Positions 1 through 8,488 of a DNA stretch of 64,000 nucleotides are shown piece after piece (within the stretch, counting starts at the first letter, position 1; the number at the start of each line of letters is the position of its first letter). Location of the stretch: positions 186,001 through 250,000 of the forward strand of contig NZ_JAACYA010000001.1 of assembly GCF_016617615.1 (NCBI RefSeq). Reading direction: 5' to 3'. Under the pieces are notes generated by a model. The model searched no databases. It saw only the letters and a list, made by a program, of their open reading frames with translations, and was not told the DNA's origin. This stretch comes from Persephonella atlantica (lineage in GTDB: Bacteria > Aquificota > Aquificia > Aquificales > Hydrogenothermaceae). A program made the position numbers and the translations under genes.

Positions 1-1
1 A

Positions 2-214
2 GTAATGGAAGAAACTGTAAAAGTATCAGAAGATGCATCTGAGTCTATAAAGGTCATTGTCAGAGAAATAAAAAGCATAATACAGGAGATAGAAAAGATA
101 AATCAACTTTCTTCAGCAAATACGAGAAGTGTTGAAGAGATAGCAAAAGCCGCTGAACATCTGTACTCTATGACAGAACAGCTCAGTAGAATACTGGAAG
201 AGTTCCAGACTTAG
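2..214 (+). CDS. Methyl-accepting chemotaxis protein, C-terminal end (partial)
   Basis: Only the last 70 or so residues are in the window. The frame is open to the left edge, so the ATG at base 5 is internal and the gene starts upstream. What remains is a charged heptad helix with Ser/Ala/Glu-rich stretches (SANTRSVEEIAKAAEHL), typical of the distal return helix of an MCP signalling domain, where methylated Glu/Gln residues lie. By family, such proteins signal through CheA/CheW. The sensor part, membrane segments and signalling tip are not visible, so the ligand cannot be inferred. Confidence 0.7.
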   Translation, partial: VMEETVKVSEDASESIKVIVREIKSIIQEIEKINQLSSANTRSVEEIAKAAEHLYSMTEQLSRILEEFQT

Positions 215-242
215 GATATAATAGTTACATAAAACAGGAGGT

Positions 243-2324
243 TTGAAGGAAATAAGAATCAAACTAAACAAACAGCAGGAAGAAGCTGTACTGCATTTTG
301 GTTCACCACTACTCGTGCTTGCAGGAGCAGGTTCAGGAAAAACGAGAGTTATCACTCAGAAGATTGTGTATATGGTTGAAAATCTTTCCATTCCCATAAA
401 CAGAATTCTTGCTATAACATTTACAAACAAAGCAGCTCAGGAAATGAAAGAGAGGGTGGTGAAAGCCCTTGGTCTTGAATATCAACCTCAGTGGATAACA
501 ACCTTCCACAGTTTGTCAGCAAAGATACTCAGGATAGAAGCTGAAAACTTAGAATACAGCAGAGATTTTGTTATATATGACGAAGAAGACAGTAAGAAAG
601 CAATAAAAGATGTTCTAAAAGAGATGAATCTGGACAGCGAAGTTTACAAACCAGAAAAAATAAGGAATGTTATCAGCCAGATAAAACAGAATTTAGACGA
701 ATCGGTTCTTGATTTTTATGCGTTCACAATGCCCCATTTACCAGAAATCTTCAAGAAATACAATCACCATCTTGCCCTCAGTAATGCCATGGACTTTGAT
801 GACCTGCTGATAAATGTTGTTAAACTGTTTAGAGAAAATCCTGAAATCAAAAAATCCTGGCAGGACAGATTTGATTATGTACTGGTGGATGAGTATCAGG
901 ATACAAACCTTGTTCAGCATGAGATACTGAAACTGATAGTCGGAAATAGGGACTGTGTAACAGTTGTTGGAGACCCACAGCAGTGTATATACACCTGGCG
1001 AGGAGCAAATCCAGACAACATATTAGAGTTTGAAAAGGACTTTCCAAAAACAAGGATTATAAAGTTAGAGAGGAATTACCGCTCTACAGAAAAAATACTG
1101 TCTGTTGCAAACTCTGTTATATCTTCTGCAAAAGGAAGATGGAAAGAAAAAGTGCTAAGACTGTGGACAGAAAAAAAAGGAGATGATGATGTTTACCTTA
1201 TATCACTTGAAACAGACAAAAGAGAGAGTGAGTTTATCAGTAAGAAAATCAGCTCTCTGATTAAAGAAGGCTACCAGTATGGAGATTTTGCTGTTCTGAT
1301 AAGGATGTCTTATCTGTCAAGGAATATAGAAGAATCCATGATAAAAACAGGAATACCATATCAGGTAGTTGGAGGAGTTAAGTTTTACGAAAGAGCAGAA
1401 ATAAAAGATATCCTCGCATACATCAGGTTTGCTCTTCAGCCAAAGGACACACAGGCATTTAAAAGGATAATAAACCTTCCTCCAAGGGGAATTGGAGAAA
1501 AAACTATCCAGAAAGTGCAGCAGTATTATGAGACAGACTGGTTGCAGGCGTTGGAAGATGCATACCAGCATCTGTCAAAAAAAGCTCAGCTGAGGGTTCA
1601 GGAATTTTTAGAAATTGTTGAGTACATCAGAAAGTACGGTAATGAAAAACCATCAGAGACTGCAAGATATGTTGTTAGTGCACTGGATTATGAGAACTAT
1701 TTGGAAAACAAGTACAAAGATTGGGAAGACAGGGTTGCAAACATTCATGAGTTGTTTAATGCTTTAAAAGAGGTAGAAAAGTCAGGAAAGACATTTCTGG
1801 AATTTCTTGAAGAAAGCTCCCTATCTCAGGCTCAGGATAGTTTAGAAAACTCAAACTCTGTAAAGATTATGACTGTTCATGCTTCAAAAGGTCTTGAGTT
1901 TCCTGTTGTTTTTATAGCAGGTCTTGAAGATGGTCTATTTCCAAGTGGCAGAGCCTTTGAGGATATTGAACAGATGGAAGAAGAGAGGAGACTGTTTTAT
2001 GTTGCAATAACAAGGGCAAAAGAGAAGGTATTTATCACATATGCGAGAAAAAGGGCTACATTTAGTGGACGTATTAATGAAACAAAGCCATCCCGTTTTC
2101 TGAGAGATATAAAGAAAAAGGTAAAGGTGCTGTCAGACAGAAAAAAGGAGAGAAAAAAGTTTCCTCCAACCTGTCTAAATTCTGATATCAGAGCAGGACA
2201 GCTCGTAAAACACGAAAAGTTCGGCAAAGGAGTTGTACTTTCCGTTTCAGACAACAGAGCAACTGTAATATTTGAAACTGCCGGACAGAAAACAATAATA
2301 AAGGACTTTCTGAAAAAAATCTAA
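243..2324 (+). CDS. pcrA: UvrD/PcrA-type superfamily I DNA helicase
   Basis: A 3'-5' DNA helicase acting in repair and replication restart. At 693 residues it has the full family length. Motifs seen: Walker A GAGSGKT near 28-34, ITFTNKAA near 58-65, Walker B DEYQD near 216-220, and GDPQQ followed by WRGA near 243-255. Motif V (TVHASKGLEFP) and motif VI (YVAITRAKE) are in the C-terminal half. The last 45 residues (KHEKFGKGVV) match the Tudor-like tail of PcrA. The start is a TTG at 243; AGGAGG lies only one base upstream of it, which is too close, and no better ATG/GTG/TTG exists before the conserved LNxxQ motif. It converges with murI, overlapping by 4 bases. Confidence 0.93.
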   Translation: MKEIRIKLNKQQEEAVLHFGSPLLVLAGAGSGKTRVITQKIVYMVENLSIPINRILAITFTNKAAQEMKERVVKALGLEYQPQWITTFHSLSAKILRIEAENLEYSRDFVIYDEEDSKKAIKDVLKEMNLDSEVYKPEKIRNVISQIKQNLDESVLDFYAFTMPHLPEIFKKYNHHLALSNAMDFDDLLINVVKLFRENPEIKKSWQDRFDYVLVDEYQDTNLVQHEILKLIVGNRDCVTVVGDPQQCIYTWRGANPDNILEFEKDFPKTRIIKLERNYRSTEKILSVANSVISSAKGRWKEKVLRLWTEKKGDDDVYLISLETDKRESEFISKKISSLIKEGYQYGDFAVLIRMSYLSRNIEESMIKTGIPYQVVGGVKFYERAEIKDILAYIRFALQPKDTQAFKRIINLPPRGIGEKTIQKVQQYYETDWLQALEDAYQHLSKKAQLRVQEFLEIVEYIRKYGNEKPSETARYVVSALDYENYLENKYKDWEDRVANIHELFNALKEVEKSGKTFLEFLEESSLSQAQDSLENSNSVKIMTVHASKGLEFPVVFIAGLEDGLFPSGRAFEDIEQMEEERRLFYVAITRAKEKVFITYARKRATFSGRINETKPSRFLRDIKKKVKVLSDRKKERKKFPPTCLNSDIRAGQLVKHEKFGKGVVLSVSDNRATVIFETAGQKTIIKDFLKKI

Positions 2325-3094
2325 ATCCTGCATATCTCCGAGAGTTCTATTTTTTCCACAGGGATATCACCTACAAGGACTGTTTTTAATCTTTTGAAGC
2401 TCTCTGATTCGTCTGTTATAAATATTCTTCTGCTTCCTCTACCGTTGAATTTCAGATCTTCGTTATGGAGAAATTCAGCTATTGCCTGTGAAGAGTCTAC
2501 AATTTCAATCTCTGGATACAGTTTTTTTATAGTGTCTTTTAAAAGGGGATAATGGGTACATCCCAATATAAGAGTATCAATACCTTCCCCCACTAATTCA
2601 TCAATGTAATTTCTCACAACAAGCTCTGCAATTTCTCCCTCCACTATCCCTTCTTCAACCAGAGGAACAAAGAGCGGACAGGGTTTTTGAAAAACATGAA
2701 TACCTCTTTTATTAAGGAGGTCTCTGTAAGAATTGCTTTTTATTGTGGCAAGTGTTCCAATCACTCCTACTCTTTTATTTTTTGTTTTTCTTAAAGCCAT
2801 TTCAACACCCGGTTTAACAACACCAATGACCGGAATGTCAAGCATCTCTTTCAGAGTCTCAAGTGCATATGAAGAGGCTGTATTGCAGGCAACAATAAGG
2901 GCATCAATCCCAAAACCTGTTAAATACCTTGCAGCTTCAACAGAATATCTGATTACTGTTTCTTTTGATTTGTTTCCATATGGAACCCTCGCAGTATCTC
3001 CAAGGTAGTATATGTCTGCCTGAGGAAACTCTTTTGCCACTTCTCTAAAAACAGTGAGACCACCAATACCTGAATCAAAAATTCCTATGCTCAT
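2321..3094 (-). CDS. murI: Glutamate racemase
   Basis: Converts L- to D-glutamate for peptidoglycan in the cytoplasm. With the start at ATG 3094 the protein has 257 residues, normal for MurI. It shows DSGIGG near 7-12, the first catalytic Cys in VACNTASS (C70) and the second in GCTHYP (C179). The frame is open further upstream to 3145, but the ATG at 3094 has AGAGGA 6 to 7 bases before it and begins exactly at the family N-terminus (MSIGIFDSG). It overlaps the end of rsfS by 20 bases, so the two are probably translationally coupled. Confidence 0.95.
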   Translation of the reverse strand: MSIGIFDSGIGGLTVFREVAKEFPQADIYYLGDTARVPYGNKSKETVIRYSVEAARYLTGFGIDALIVACNTASSYALETLKEMLDIPVIGVVKPGVEMALRKTKNKRVGVIGTLATIKSNSYRDLLNKRGIHVFQKPCPLFVPLVEEGIVEGEIAELVVRNYIDELVGEGIDTLILGCTHYPLLKDTIKKLYPEIEIVDSSQAIAEFLHNEDLKFNGRGSRRIFITDESESFKRLKTVLVGDIPVEKIELSEICRI

Positions 3095-3443
3095 CTTTTT
3101 CCTCTGCTCTGTAAACAACAGGTGCGTCAGACCAGAGCCACTCAAGGTTATAGTATTCCCTCAGTTCAGGTATAAAAATGTTAACCATCACATCTCCATA
3201 ATCTATAGCAATCCATCTTCCTTCGTTATAGCCTTCAATATGTGAAGGGATAATTCCCTTTCTTTTCAGTCTATGGGTTATCTCATCGCATATTGCCTTT
3301 GTGTGAACAGGAACGTCTCCAGATACAATAACCATGTAGTCTGCAATAGGAGAAACCTTCCCAATTTCCAGAACCAACAAATCTTTACCTTTTTTATCTT
3401 CGGCTGCCTTTATTATCTCTTCAACTATATCTCTGGACTCTAT
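3075..3443 (-). CDS. rsfS: Ribosomal silencing factor RsfS, probable ATA start
   Basis: RsfS (Iojap family) binds ribosomal protein L14 and blocks subunit joining under starvation. The core is intact: KDLLVLEIGK, ADYMVIVSG, DYGDVMVNIF and the terminal YYNLEWLWSDA. The first TTG (3380) would cut off the conserved leading helix IVEEIIKAAEDKKGKD, which is encoded in frame just upstream. Between the in-frame TAG that ends bamD (3447-3449) and that TTG there is no ATG or GTG. An ATA at 3441-3443 sits 8 bases after AGGAGG (inside the end of bamD), so I place the start there, giving 122 residues. A sequencing error turning ATG into ATA is the alternative. Confidence 0.85.
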   Translation of the reverse strand: MESRDIVEEIIKAAEDKKGKDLLVLEIGKVSPIADYMVIVSGDVPVHTKAICDEITHRLKRKGIIPSHIEGYNEGRWIAIDYGDVMVNIFIPELREYYNLEWLWSDAPVVYRAEEKDEHRNF

Positions 3444-3446
3444 TTT

Positions 3447-4346
3447 CTAACCCTCCTCGTGTAATTTTTCCAGAAGTTTTTTCATCTTATCAACATACCG
3501 GGAATCTGGATACTTACTTAATGCATGTTTTATTATTTGGGCTGCCCTTTCCTTACTTTTCCTTATCCTTTCTTCAAGCCTGTTTATATGTTCCTCTAAC
3601 AGTTTTTTCCTGTTTAATAGAACATTTCTCTTTTCAAGATTTTTCTCTTTCTCTATCTTTTCCTCTATCTTTTTTATCCTTTCCTGATATCTTTTTATTT
3701 CATCCTCGTACTGCTGATCTGCGTTTGCCAGATTGTATGCTATTTTGTAAATAATGTAATCCTTTTTAATCTGGTCTGGATAATCATCAAAAACCATATT
3801 GTAATAGACCGAAGCCGAGTAATACTTTCCAAGATGTTCATAAAGGTCTGCTATCTCTATCAGATGTTGTGCTTTAACTTTCCTTACTTTATTTATTATA
3901 TCCTTTGCCTTTCTTGCATACACAGTATCCGGATAACTATCAATAAGTTCTTCGGCCTTTTCCTCTGCTTTTTTAACGTATGTAAGATCTCTGTCAGGCG
4001 ATGGAGATACCTTTAAATAAGAAAATGCCAGTTTGTAAAGAACTTCAGGGACATAAGGAGAAGTGGGAAAAAGGGATAAAAACTCTTCAAACTCAACAAT
4101 AGCATCGATATAGTTTTCTTCCAAAAAATATATGTTAGCAAGGTGGTATCTTGCTTCCATTATATCTGTTGTTGTCATGTTCTGGGCTTCGTAGATAGCC
4201 TTCTTAAAATACTCTTTAGCATCATCATACTCACCCTTTTTGTAGAGCTGAATAGCCTTTGTCATTACCTGTTCTTTTTTTACTACTTTCTCAGCACAGG
4301 AGAAAACCGTCGCTGATACAAGCAGAGCTAACAGTATCTTTTTCAT
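3447..4346 (-). CDS. bamD: Outer-membrane assembly lipoprotein BamD-like, TPR protein
   Basis: A 299-residue lipoprotein: a short hydrophobic signal ends in a lipobox-like VFSC (Cys near 17). TPR-like helical pairs follow with the pattern AIQLYKKGEYDDAKEYFKKA and repeated LYKLAFSYL / SYPDTVYARKAKD elements that characterise BamD (YfiO). By family it is the periplasmic lipoprotein of the BAM complex that folds outer-membrane beta-barrels, which a diderm needs for barrels such as the one at 27237. A long charged coiled-coil insert (about residues 205-270, EERIKKIEEKIEKEK type) is unusual for BamD. It overlaps rng by 4 bases (ATGA). Confidence 0.8.
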   Translation of the reverse strand: MKKILLALLVSATVFSCAEKVVKKEQVMTKAIQLYKKGEYDDAKEYFKKAIYEAQNMTTTDIMEARYHLANIYFLEENYIDAIVEFEEFLSLFPTSPYVPEVLYKLAFSYLKVSPSPDRDLTYVKKAEEKAEELIDSYPDTVYARKAKDIINKVRKVKAQHLIEIADLYEHLGKYYSASVYYNMVFDDYPDQIKKDYIIYKIAYNLANADQQYEDEIKRYQERIKKIEEKIEKEKNLEKRNVLLNRKKLLEEHINRLEERIRKSKERAAQIIKHALSKYPDSRYVDKMKKLLEKLHEEG

Positions 4347-5743
4347 TCCACTCTCTCTATTGAAAATTTATTTATCTGCTGGGTTATATCAGAAATAATA
4401 TCAACACTACTGGTCAGTTTCAATTGCCTGATGAGTTCCTTTGCAGTCTTATACATGTAAGGATGGACTTTTATACTCAATTTCACAAAAGGTTTAAGCT
4501 CAGATATCTTTTTCTCAAGCTCAAAGCTGAACAGATATCTGCTTTTGATAAAACCATTTCCCTGACACGTTATACAGATATCTGTGAGCTGTTTTATAAG
4601 ACTGTCCTCAATCTTTTTTCTTGTCAGCTCAAGCAGTCCGAGAGATGTAAAACTTTTTATTTTAACAGGCCTTTTGTCCTTTTTTACTTCCTGTTTAAAC
4701 TGTTCTATAAGTGCCTTTTTCTTTTCTTCATCTTTCATGTCTATAAAGTCTATAATGACAATTCCACCTAAATCTCTCAGCCTCAGATGTTTTGCAATCT
4801 CTTTCATGGCTTCAATATTTGTATGATATGCGGTTTCTTCCAGTGTTTTATGTCTGCAGTGGCTTCCACTGTTCACATCAATAGATACGAGAGCTTCTGT
4901 TTCCTCAATCACTAAATATCCACCACTTTTCAGCCACACGTATGGATTGAGGATTTTGTTTATCAGCCTGTCCACCTCATAATAGCTGTAAAGAGATACT
5001 TTCCTCTTTCTGTAAGGTTCCAGTTTTATCTGTCTGTTAAAGTTTTTACTGACGTACTCTTTTATCTCTTTCAGTTTTTTAATATCATCTGATATTATCC
5101 GGGAAAAATTCCCTGCATAATCTCTCAGTATGCTGTATATCTTTGAAGACTCCTCATACAGAAGGGATGGAGTTCTTTTCTTTTTTGAGCTTTTCAGAAT
5201 GGTTTCCCATTGATGCTTTAATGATAAAAAGTCCTCAATAATAGCTTCATCCGTAGCTTCAACAGCGGAAGTTCTTATTATGTACCCGTATCCGTTTTCA
5301 TTGAAAGGCTCTAAAAGCCACCTTATATGTTCCTTTAATCTTTCCCTCTGCTCTTTATCTTCAATCTTTGTTGATATCGTTATGTAAGGGTCGCTGGGAA
5401 TCAGTACAAGATATTTTCCAGGAAGTGTTATTTTACAGGAAAGTTTTGCTCCTTTAGAGCTGATTGCAGCTCTTTTAACCTGTACAATAACAGTTTCGTT
5501 TGGCTTTATCTCATGACAGTTTTTTATGTCCTTCAGCGGTAGAAATGCCTCCCTGTCTTCCCCAATATCAACAAATGCAGCATTCATGGCAGGGATAACC
5601 CTTTTTACCTTTCCTTTATATATATTCCCTGACTGTTTCAGTAATTCTCTGTATTCAACCCTTAACTCAACAGGTTCTCCATCTTCGTAAATCACGTATA
5701 GGTAAAGGTCTTTTGAAGAAATAATAATAAGCTCTCTATCCAC
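4343..5743 (-). CDS. rng: Ribonuclease E/G family endoribonuclease
   Basis: Single-strand endoribonuclease for rRNA and mRNA processing. At 466 residues it is RNase G-sized, without the long disordered tail of RNase E. The N-terminal S1-like region is visible (GNIYKGKVKRVIPAMNAAFVDIG, about 38-60), followed by the catalytic-domain stretch with Mg-binding acidic residues (VSIDVNSG near 300 and IIDFIDMK near 340). The Zn-link motif is reduced to CITCQGNG (about 395-402), keeping both Cys. It is the first gene of the group rng-bamD-rsfS-murI, with start-stop overlaps. Confidence 0.93.
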   Translation of the reverse strand: MDRELIIISSKDLYLYVIYEDGEPVELRVEYRELLKQSGNIYKGKVKRVIPAMNAAFVDIGEDREAFLPLKDIKNCHEIKPNETVIVQVKRAAISSKGAKLSCKITLPGKYLVLIPSDPYITISTKIEDKEQRERLKEHIRWLLEPFNENGYGYIIRTSAVEATDEAIIEDFLSLKHQWETILKSSKKKRTPSLLYEESSKIYSILRDYAGNFSRIISDDIKKLKEIKEYVSKNFNRQIKLEPYRKRKVSLYSYYEVDRLINKILNPYVWLKSGGYLVIEETEALVSIDVNSGSHCRHKTLEETAYHTNIEAMKEIAKHLRLRDLGGIVIIDFIDMKDEEKKKALIEQFKQEVKKDKRPVKIKSFTSLGLLELTRKKIEDSLIKQLTDICITCQGNGFIKSRYLFSFELEKKISELKPFVKLSIKVHPYMYKTAKELIRQLKLTSSVDIISDITQQINKFSIERVE

Positions 5744-5803
5744 CTGAAACCCTGAAAAGAAATTATGACTAAATGATAAAACAGGGATAGTTGTTAATCA
5801 AGA

Positions 5804-5823
5804 CTCCCCCCTCTTGGGGGGAG
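5804..5823 (-). terminator. G/C-run hairpin after the polyferredoxin gene
   Basis: CTCCCCCC and GGGGGGAG form an 8-bp stem with a 4-base TCTT loop, directly after the stop of the minus-strand gene 5831-6709 and before rng. On the minus strand it is followed only by a weak T-containing run (TCTTGATT), so it may end transcription poorly or act as an mRNA 3' stabiliser. Confidence 0.55.
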
Positions 5824-5830
5824 AGAAGAA

Positions 5831-6709
5831 TTATTTGGATACCTTCCCCGAAACAAAATCTGGATCTCTTTCTGGAAGCTCTGTGACCCACGTCATTAGA
5901 GGTTCTTTACACTCAGAGAGTCTGACCTGTTTACAGGTATCAACACACTCTCCGCATACAATACATGCCTGTATACCTTTGTAAAAATCATTTATGTAAG
6001 CCATTCTTCTTGGGTCAAGAGCCATGGGACAGTTCTTTATACATTCTCTACAGCTACCGCAGTCAGAAAGGTTAAACTGGGGAGCCATAGTTGTTTTAAA
6101 TTTATGATGATAGGGAGTTATCTTCTGATAGATTCCAGTTGGACAGAAGGTTCTGCACCACCTTTTACCGATAAACACTTCAAAATAAACAACAACCAGA
6201 GCTGACAAAAACGCAAACCACATCCAGCCAAACATTGGGTTTGTTGTATAAAAAAAGACTCTCAGGTCTGTAACCCAGTTAAAGAAAAGAGCAAGGAAAA
6301 GGACAGCAACAACAAGAGAAACAAGATAATAACTTATTTTGCCTACAGTTGATGAACGGGAGTGATACATTTTCCTTCTTAATTTATCCTGAAGCTCTGC
6401 AACCCATCCTCCCGGACATATCCATCCACAGAATACTCTTCCGTTAAAGAGGTTCATAACGATAACAAGAATGGCAAAAAAACCGAGTGCCAGAATAACA
6501 GGCATCAGACCATCTTCCACAGGAACCTTTTTCCAGAAAATCCAGGCCTCATCATGGGCAAGGTCAATCTTTGCAATCTTAAATACAGGTATAACTATAA
6601 GTGCAAGTATAACCAGAATATAAACAAGATTTCTCATAACTGTGAATTTGTGGGTTTCCCAGTAAGAAGGCTGGGGACATGCCTGAGCTGTTTCAACCTG
6701 AGTTGACAT
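5831..6709 (-). CDS. NapH/CcoG-like membrane polyferredoxin
   Basis: A 292-residue membrane protein with about four to five hydrophobic segments and a C-terminal double 4Fe-4S domain. Cys motifs: CGWICPGG after the second membrane segment, CRTFCPTG after the last, then CGSCRECIKNCP and CIVCGECVDTCK. This layout belongs to the Fer4_5 family (NapH, CcoG, NosR C-terminus), which passes electrons across the membrane from quinol or serves oxidase assembly. No napA, nosZ or cco genes are nearby, so the partner is unknown. It is divergent from the PEGA lipoprotein; the shared 96-base spacer holds a palindrome (6772-6787). Confidence 0.8.
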   Translation of the reverse strand: MSTQVETAQACPQPSYWETHKFTVMRNLVYILVILALIVIPVFKIAKIDLAHDEAWIFWKKVPVEDGLMPVILALGFFAILVIVMNLFNGRVFCGWICPGGWVAELQDKLRRKMYHSRSSTVGKISYYLVSLVVAVLFLALFFNWVTDLRVFFYTTNPMFGWMWFAFLSALVVVYFEVFIGKRWCRTFCPTGIYQKITPYHHKFKTTMAPQFNLSDCGSCRECIKNCPMALDPRRMAYINDFYKGIQACIVCGECVDTCKQVRLSECKEPLMTWVTELPERDPDFVSGKVSK

Positions 6710-6758
6710 TCAATTTACCTCCAAAAAAATTTAACACCTGTAAAATATTATAATATAT

Positions 6759-6764
6759 TATAAT
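6759..6764 (+). promoter_or_regulatory. -10-like TATAAT upstream of the PEGA lipoprotein gene
   Basis: A perfect TATAAT lies 42 bases before the start codon at 6806, in a very AT-rich spacer; a second one is at 6749-6754. The motif sits in ATTATAAT, which reads the same on both strands, so it could also serve the divergent polyferredoxin gene. No convincing -35 is visible. Confidence 0.4.
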
Positions 6765-6771
6765 AAAGTTC

Positions 6772-6787
6772 GTTAGTTATTACTAAC
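6772..6787. promoter_or_regulatory. Palindromic operator-like site GTTAG-N6-CTAAC
   Basis: GTTAGTTATTACTAAC has 6-bp inverted arms (GTTAGT/ACTAAC). It lies 8 bases downstream of TATAAT at 6759-6764, around the expected transcription start of the 6806 gene. The same core with the same N6 spacing recurs at 9917-9932, supporting a shared regulator. The regulator is not identifiable from this window. Confidence 0.45.
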
Positions 6788-6805
6788 CACAGGAGAGGTC
6801 AGGAG

Positions 6806-8419
6806 ATGAAAAAGATTTTTGCATTTTTTTTATTGGTGGCAGCAGCAGTATTTTTATCATCATGTGAAGGTAAGGGCAAATTAGTTATCAAAGAACCTCC
6901 CAATGCCGATGTTTACATTAACGGAAAACATGTAGGTAAAACCCCTATTGAGCTTGAGCTGAAAGAAGGTAAGTATACAATTGAAGTTGCTGTTTCTCCC
7001 TTTGACATGGAAAGGAAAAAAGATGTATGGGTTTACTTTGACCACACAACAGAGCTTTCCTTTAAACCAACCCCAAAGGGCATCCTGGTAATTGATACAA
7101 AGCCTCAAGGAGCTGATGTTATTGATGGAAGAAACCCTATCGGGAAAACACCATTCAATGACAAGATAGATGTTGGGGAACACCACATCATCCTGAAACT
7201 TGGTGCCGTTGGAACTTCAAGAGTTGTGAACATAAAGTATGGAAAAACAACAAAGCTATTTGTAAACTTAGAAAAAGCTGTCGTTCATTTCAGGGCAGAA
7301 CCTTCTCAGGCAAAACTCAACATAGATGGAAAAGAAATAGGAACATTTCCTGTAAATCTTGAACTGGACGAAGGAACACACATCATAACAGTTTCTTACA
7401 AACATTATGCAGATACATTCAGGCTTAAGGTTAAAAAGGGAGATGAGATAACGGTAAATTACATACTCACAGATGTTCAGCTTCCTCCTATTCAGGCGTA
7501 TGGTCCCATAACATTCACACCAGATAAAAAGTACCTGGTAACAATGGGCAAAGCAGGTATATATTTCTGGGATTTAAAAAAGTTTAAACCACAGATCTCA
7601 CTGTACGACCCAAAAGATGTGAGAAACTTTGACAAATTTATCAATTATGCGATATCAGAAGACGGTCATTATGTAGTGGGAATTAAACCGATTAGAAGAC
7701 TTGCCTATGCTCTTCCTCAAAATCTAAAAGGTAAAAAAGTTGACAAAATTCTGGTATGGGATTTAAAAACAACATTCCCTGTAATGTCAAAGCTGTATCC
7801 AATGGAAGCATTAATAACTGCTATAAGCAGTGACAACTCAAAAATTTACTTTGTTACAGCAGACAGCAAGATAAAAAGTGCTGAACTGAAGACAGGTAAA
7901 CTACTGAAGGACGAGAATATAAGCCATACACCTTCCTTTGGTAGATACTATAAAGGGAAAATATACATAGGAACAGAAGATGGATACCTGATTATCTATG
8001 ACACAGTTTCAGACTCTATTGTTAGAGAAGAGAAGATACATTCAGGAAAAATCACAGATGTTGAAATATCCCACGATGGCAAAGAAATCATAACCTCGTC
8101 CATCGATGGAACTGTTAAGATACATACAACAGAGCTTAACCCTGTAAGGACTATAACTGTTGGCAAAAAGGTGTTTTCTGCAAATATTTCCCCATCAAAA
8201 TCTAAAATAGCAGTAGGGTTAGGCAACAAAACTGTAGTAGTGAAAGAGTTAAGCACAGGGAAAGAGCTCTACAGCATAAAAAATCTTCACTTTGTTCCAT
8301 CATCACTTCTGTTTTCTGATGAAGAGGTCTTAATAGTTGCATCATCCATAAAAGAACCAGAGATTGATATCTTCAGAAATGGTCATCTTATGAGAAAGTG
8401 GATTCAGACCATCAGATGA
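6806..8419 (+). CDS. Lipoprotein with PEGA repeats and a beta-propeller-like C-terminal half
   Basis: 537 residues. The signal peptide ends in the lipobox LSSC (Cys near 20). Three PEGA-type modules follow (IKEPPNADVYINGKHVGKTPIE; TKPQGADVIDGRNPIGKTPF; AEPSQAKLNIDGKEIGTFPV), each with the GKTP/GTFP turn. From about residue 225 the sequence shows WD40-like blades (YGPITFTPDKKYLVTMG, VEISHDGKEIITSSIDGTVKI). It is probably an envelope protein of unknown role; propeller-plus-PEGA proteins often act as scaffolds. AGGAG precedes the ATG, and a strong terminator follows at 8425. Confidence 0.75.
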   Translation: MKKIFAFFLLVAAAVFLSSCEGKGKLVIKEPPNADVYINGKHVGKTPIELELKEGKYTIEVAVSPFDMERKKDVWVYFDHTTELSFKPTPKGILVIDTKPQGADVIDGRNPIGKTPFNDKIDVGEHHIILKLGAVGTSRVVNIKYGKTTKLFVNLEKAVVHFRAEPSQAKLNIDGKEIGTFPVNLELDEGTHIITVSYKHYADTFRLKVKKGDEITVNYILTDVQLPPIQAYGPITFTPDKKYLVTMGKAGIYFWDLKKFKPQISLYDPKDVRNFDKFINYAISEDGHYVVGIKPIRRLAYALPQNLKGKKVDKILVWDLKTTFPVMSKLYPMEALITAISSDNSKIYFVTADSKIKSAELKTGKLLKDENISHTPSFGRYYKGKIYIGTEDGYLIIYDTVSDSIVREEKIHSGKITDVEISHDGKEIITSSIDGTVKIHTTELNPVRTITVGKKVFSANISPSKSKIAVGLGNKTVVVKELSTGKELYSIKNLHFVPSSLLFSDEEVLIVASSIKEPEIDIFRNGHLMRKWIQTIR

Positions 8420-8424
8420 TCAAT

Positions 8425-8447
8425 AGGGGGATATATTCCCCCTTTTT
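8425..8447 (+). terminator. Rho-independent terminator after the PEGA lipoprotein gene
   Basis: AGGGGGA (8425-8431) and TCCCCCT (8437-8443) form a 7-bp stem with a 5-base loop, followed by a T5 run (8443-8447). This is the clearest intrinsic terminator in the window. It separates the lipoprotein gene from purF. Confidence 0.85.
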
Positions 8448-8488
8448 CTGCTAAAATTTTATTGCCAAATAAATGTCAGGAAGGAAGT

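Noticed and set aside
2321-3145. Longer murI starting at 3145
   Set aside because: The extra 17 residues do not fit the family, and ATG 3094 has a good ribosome site.
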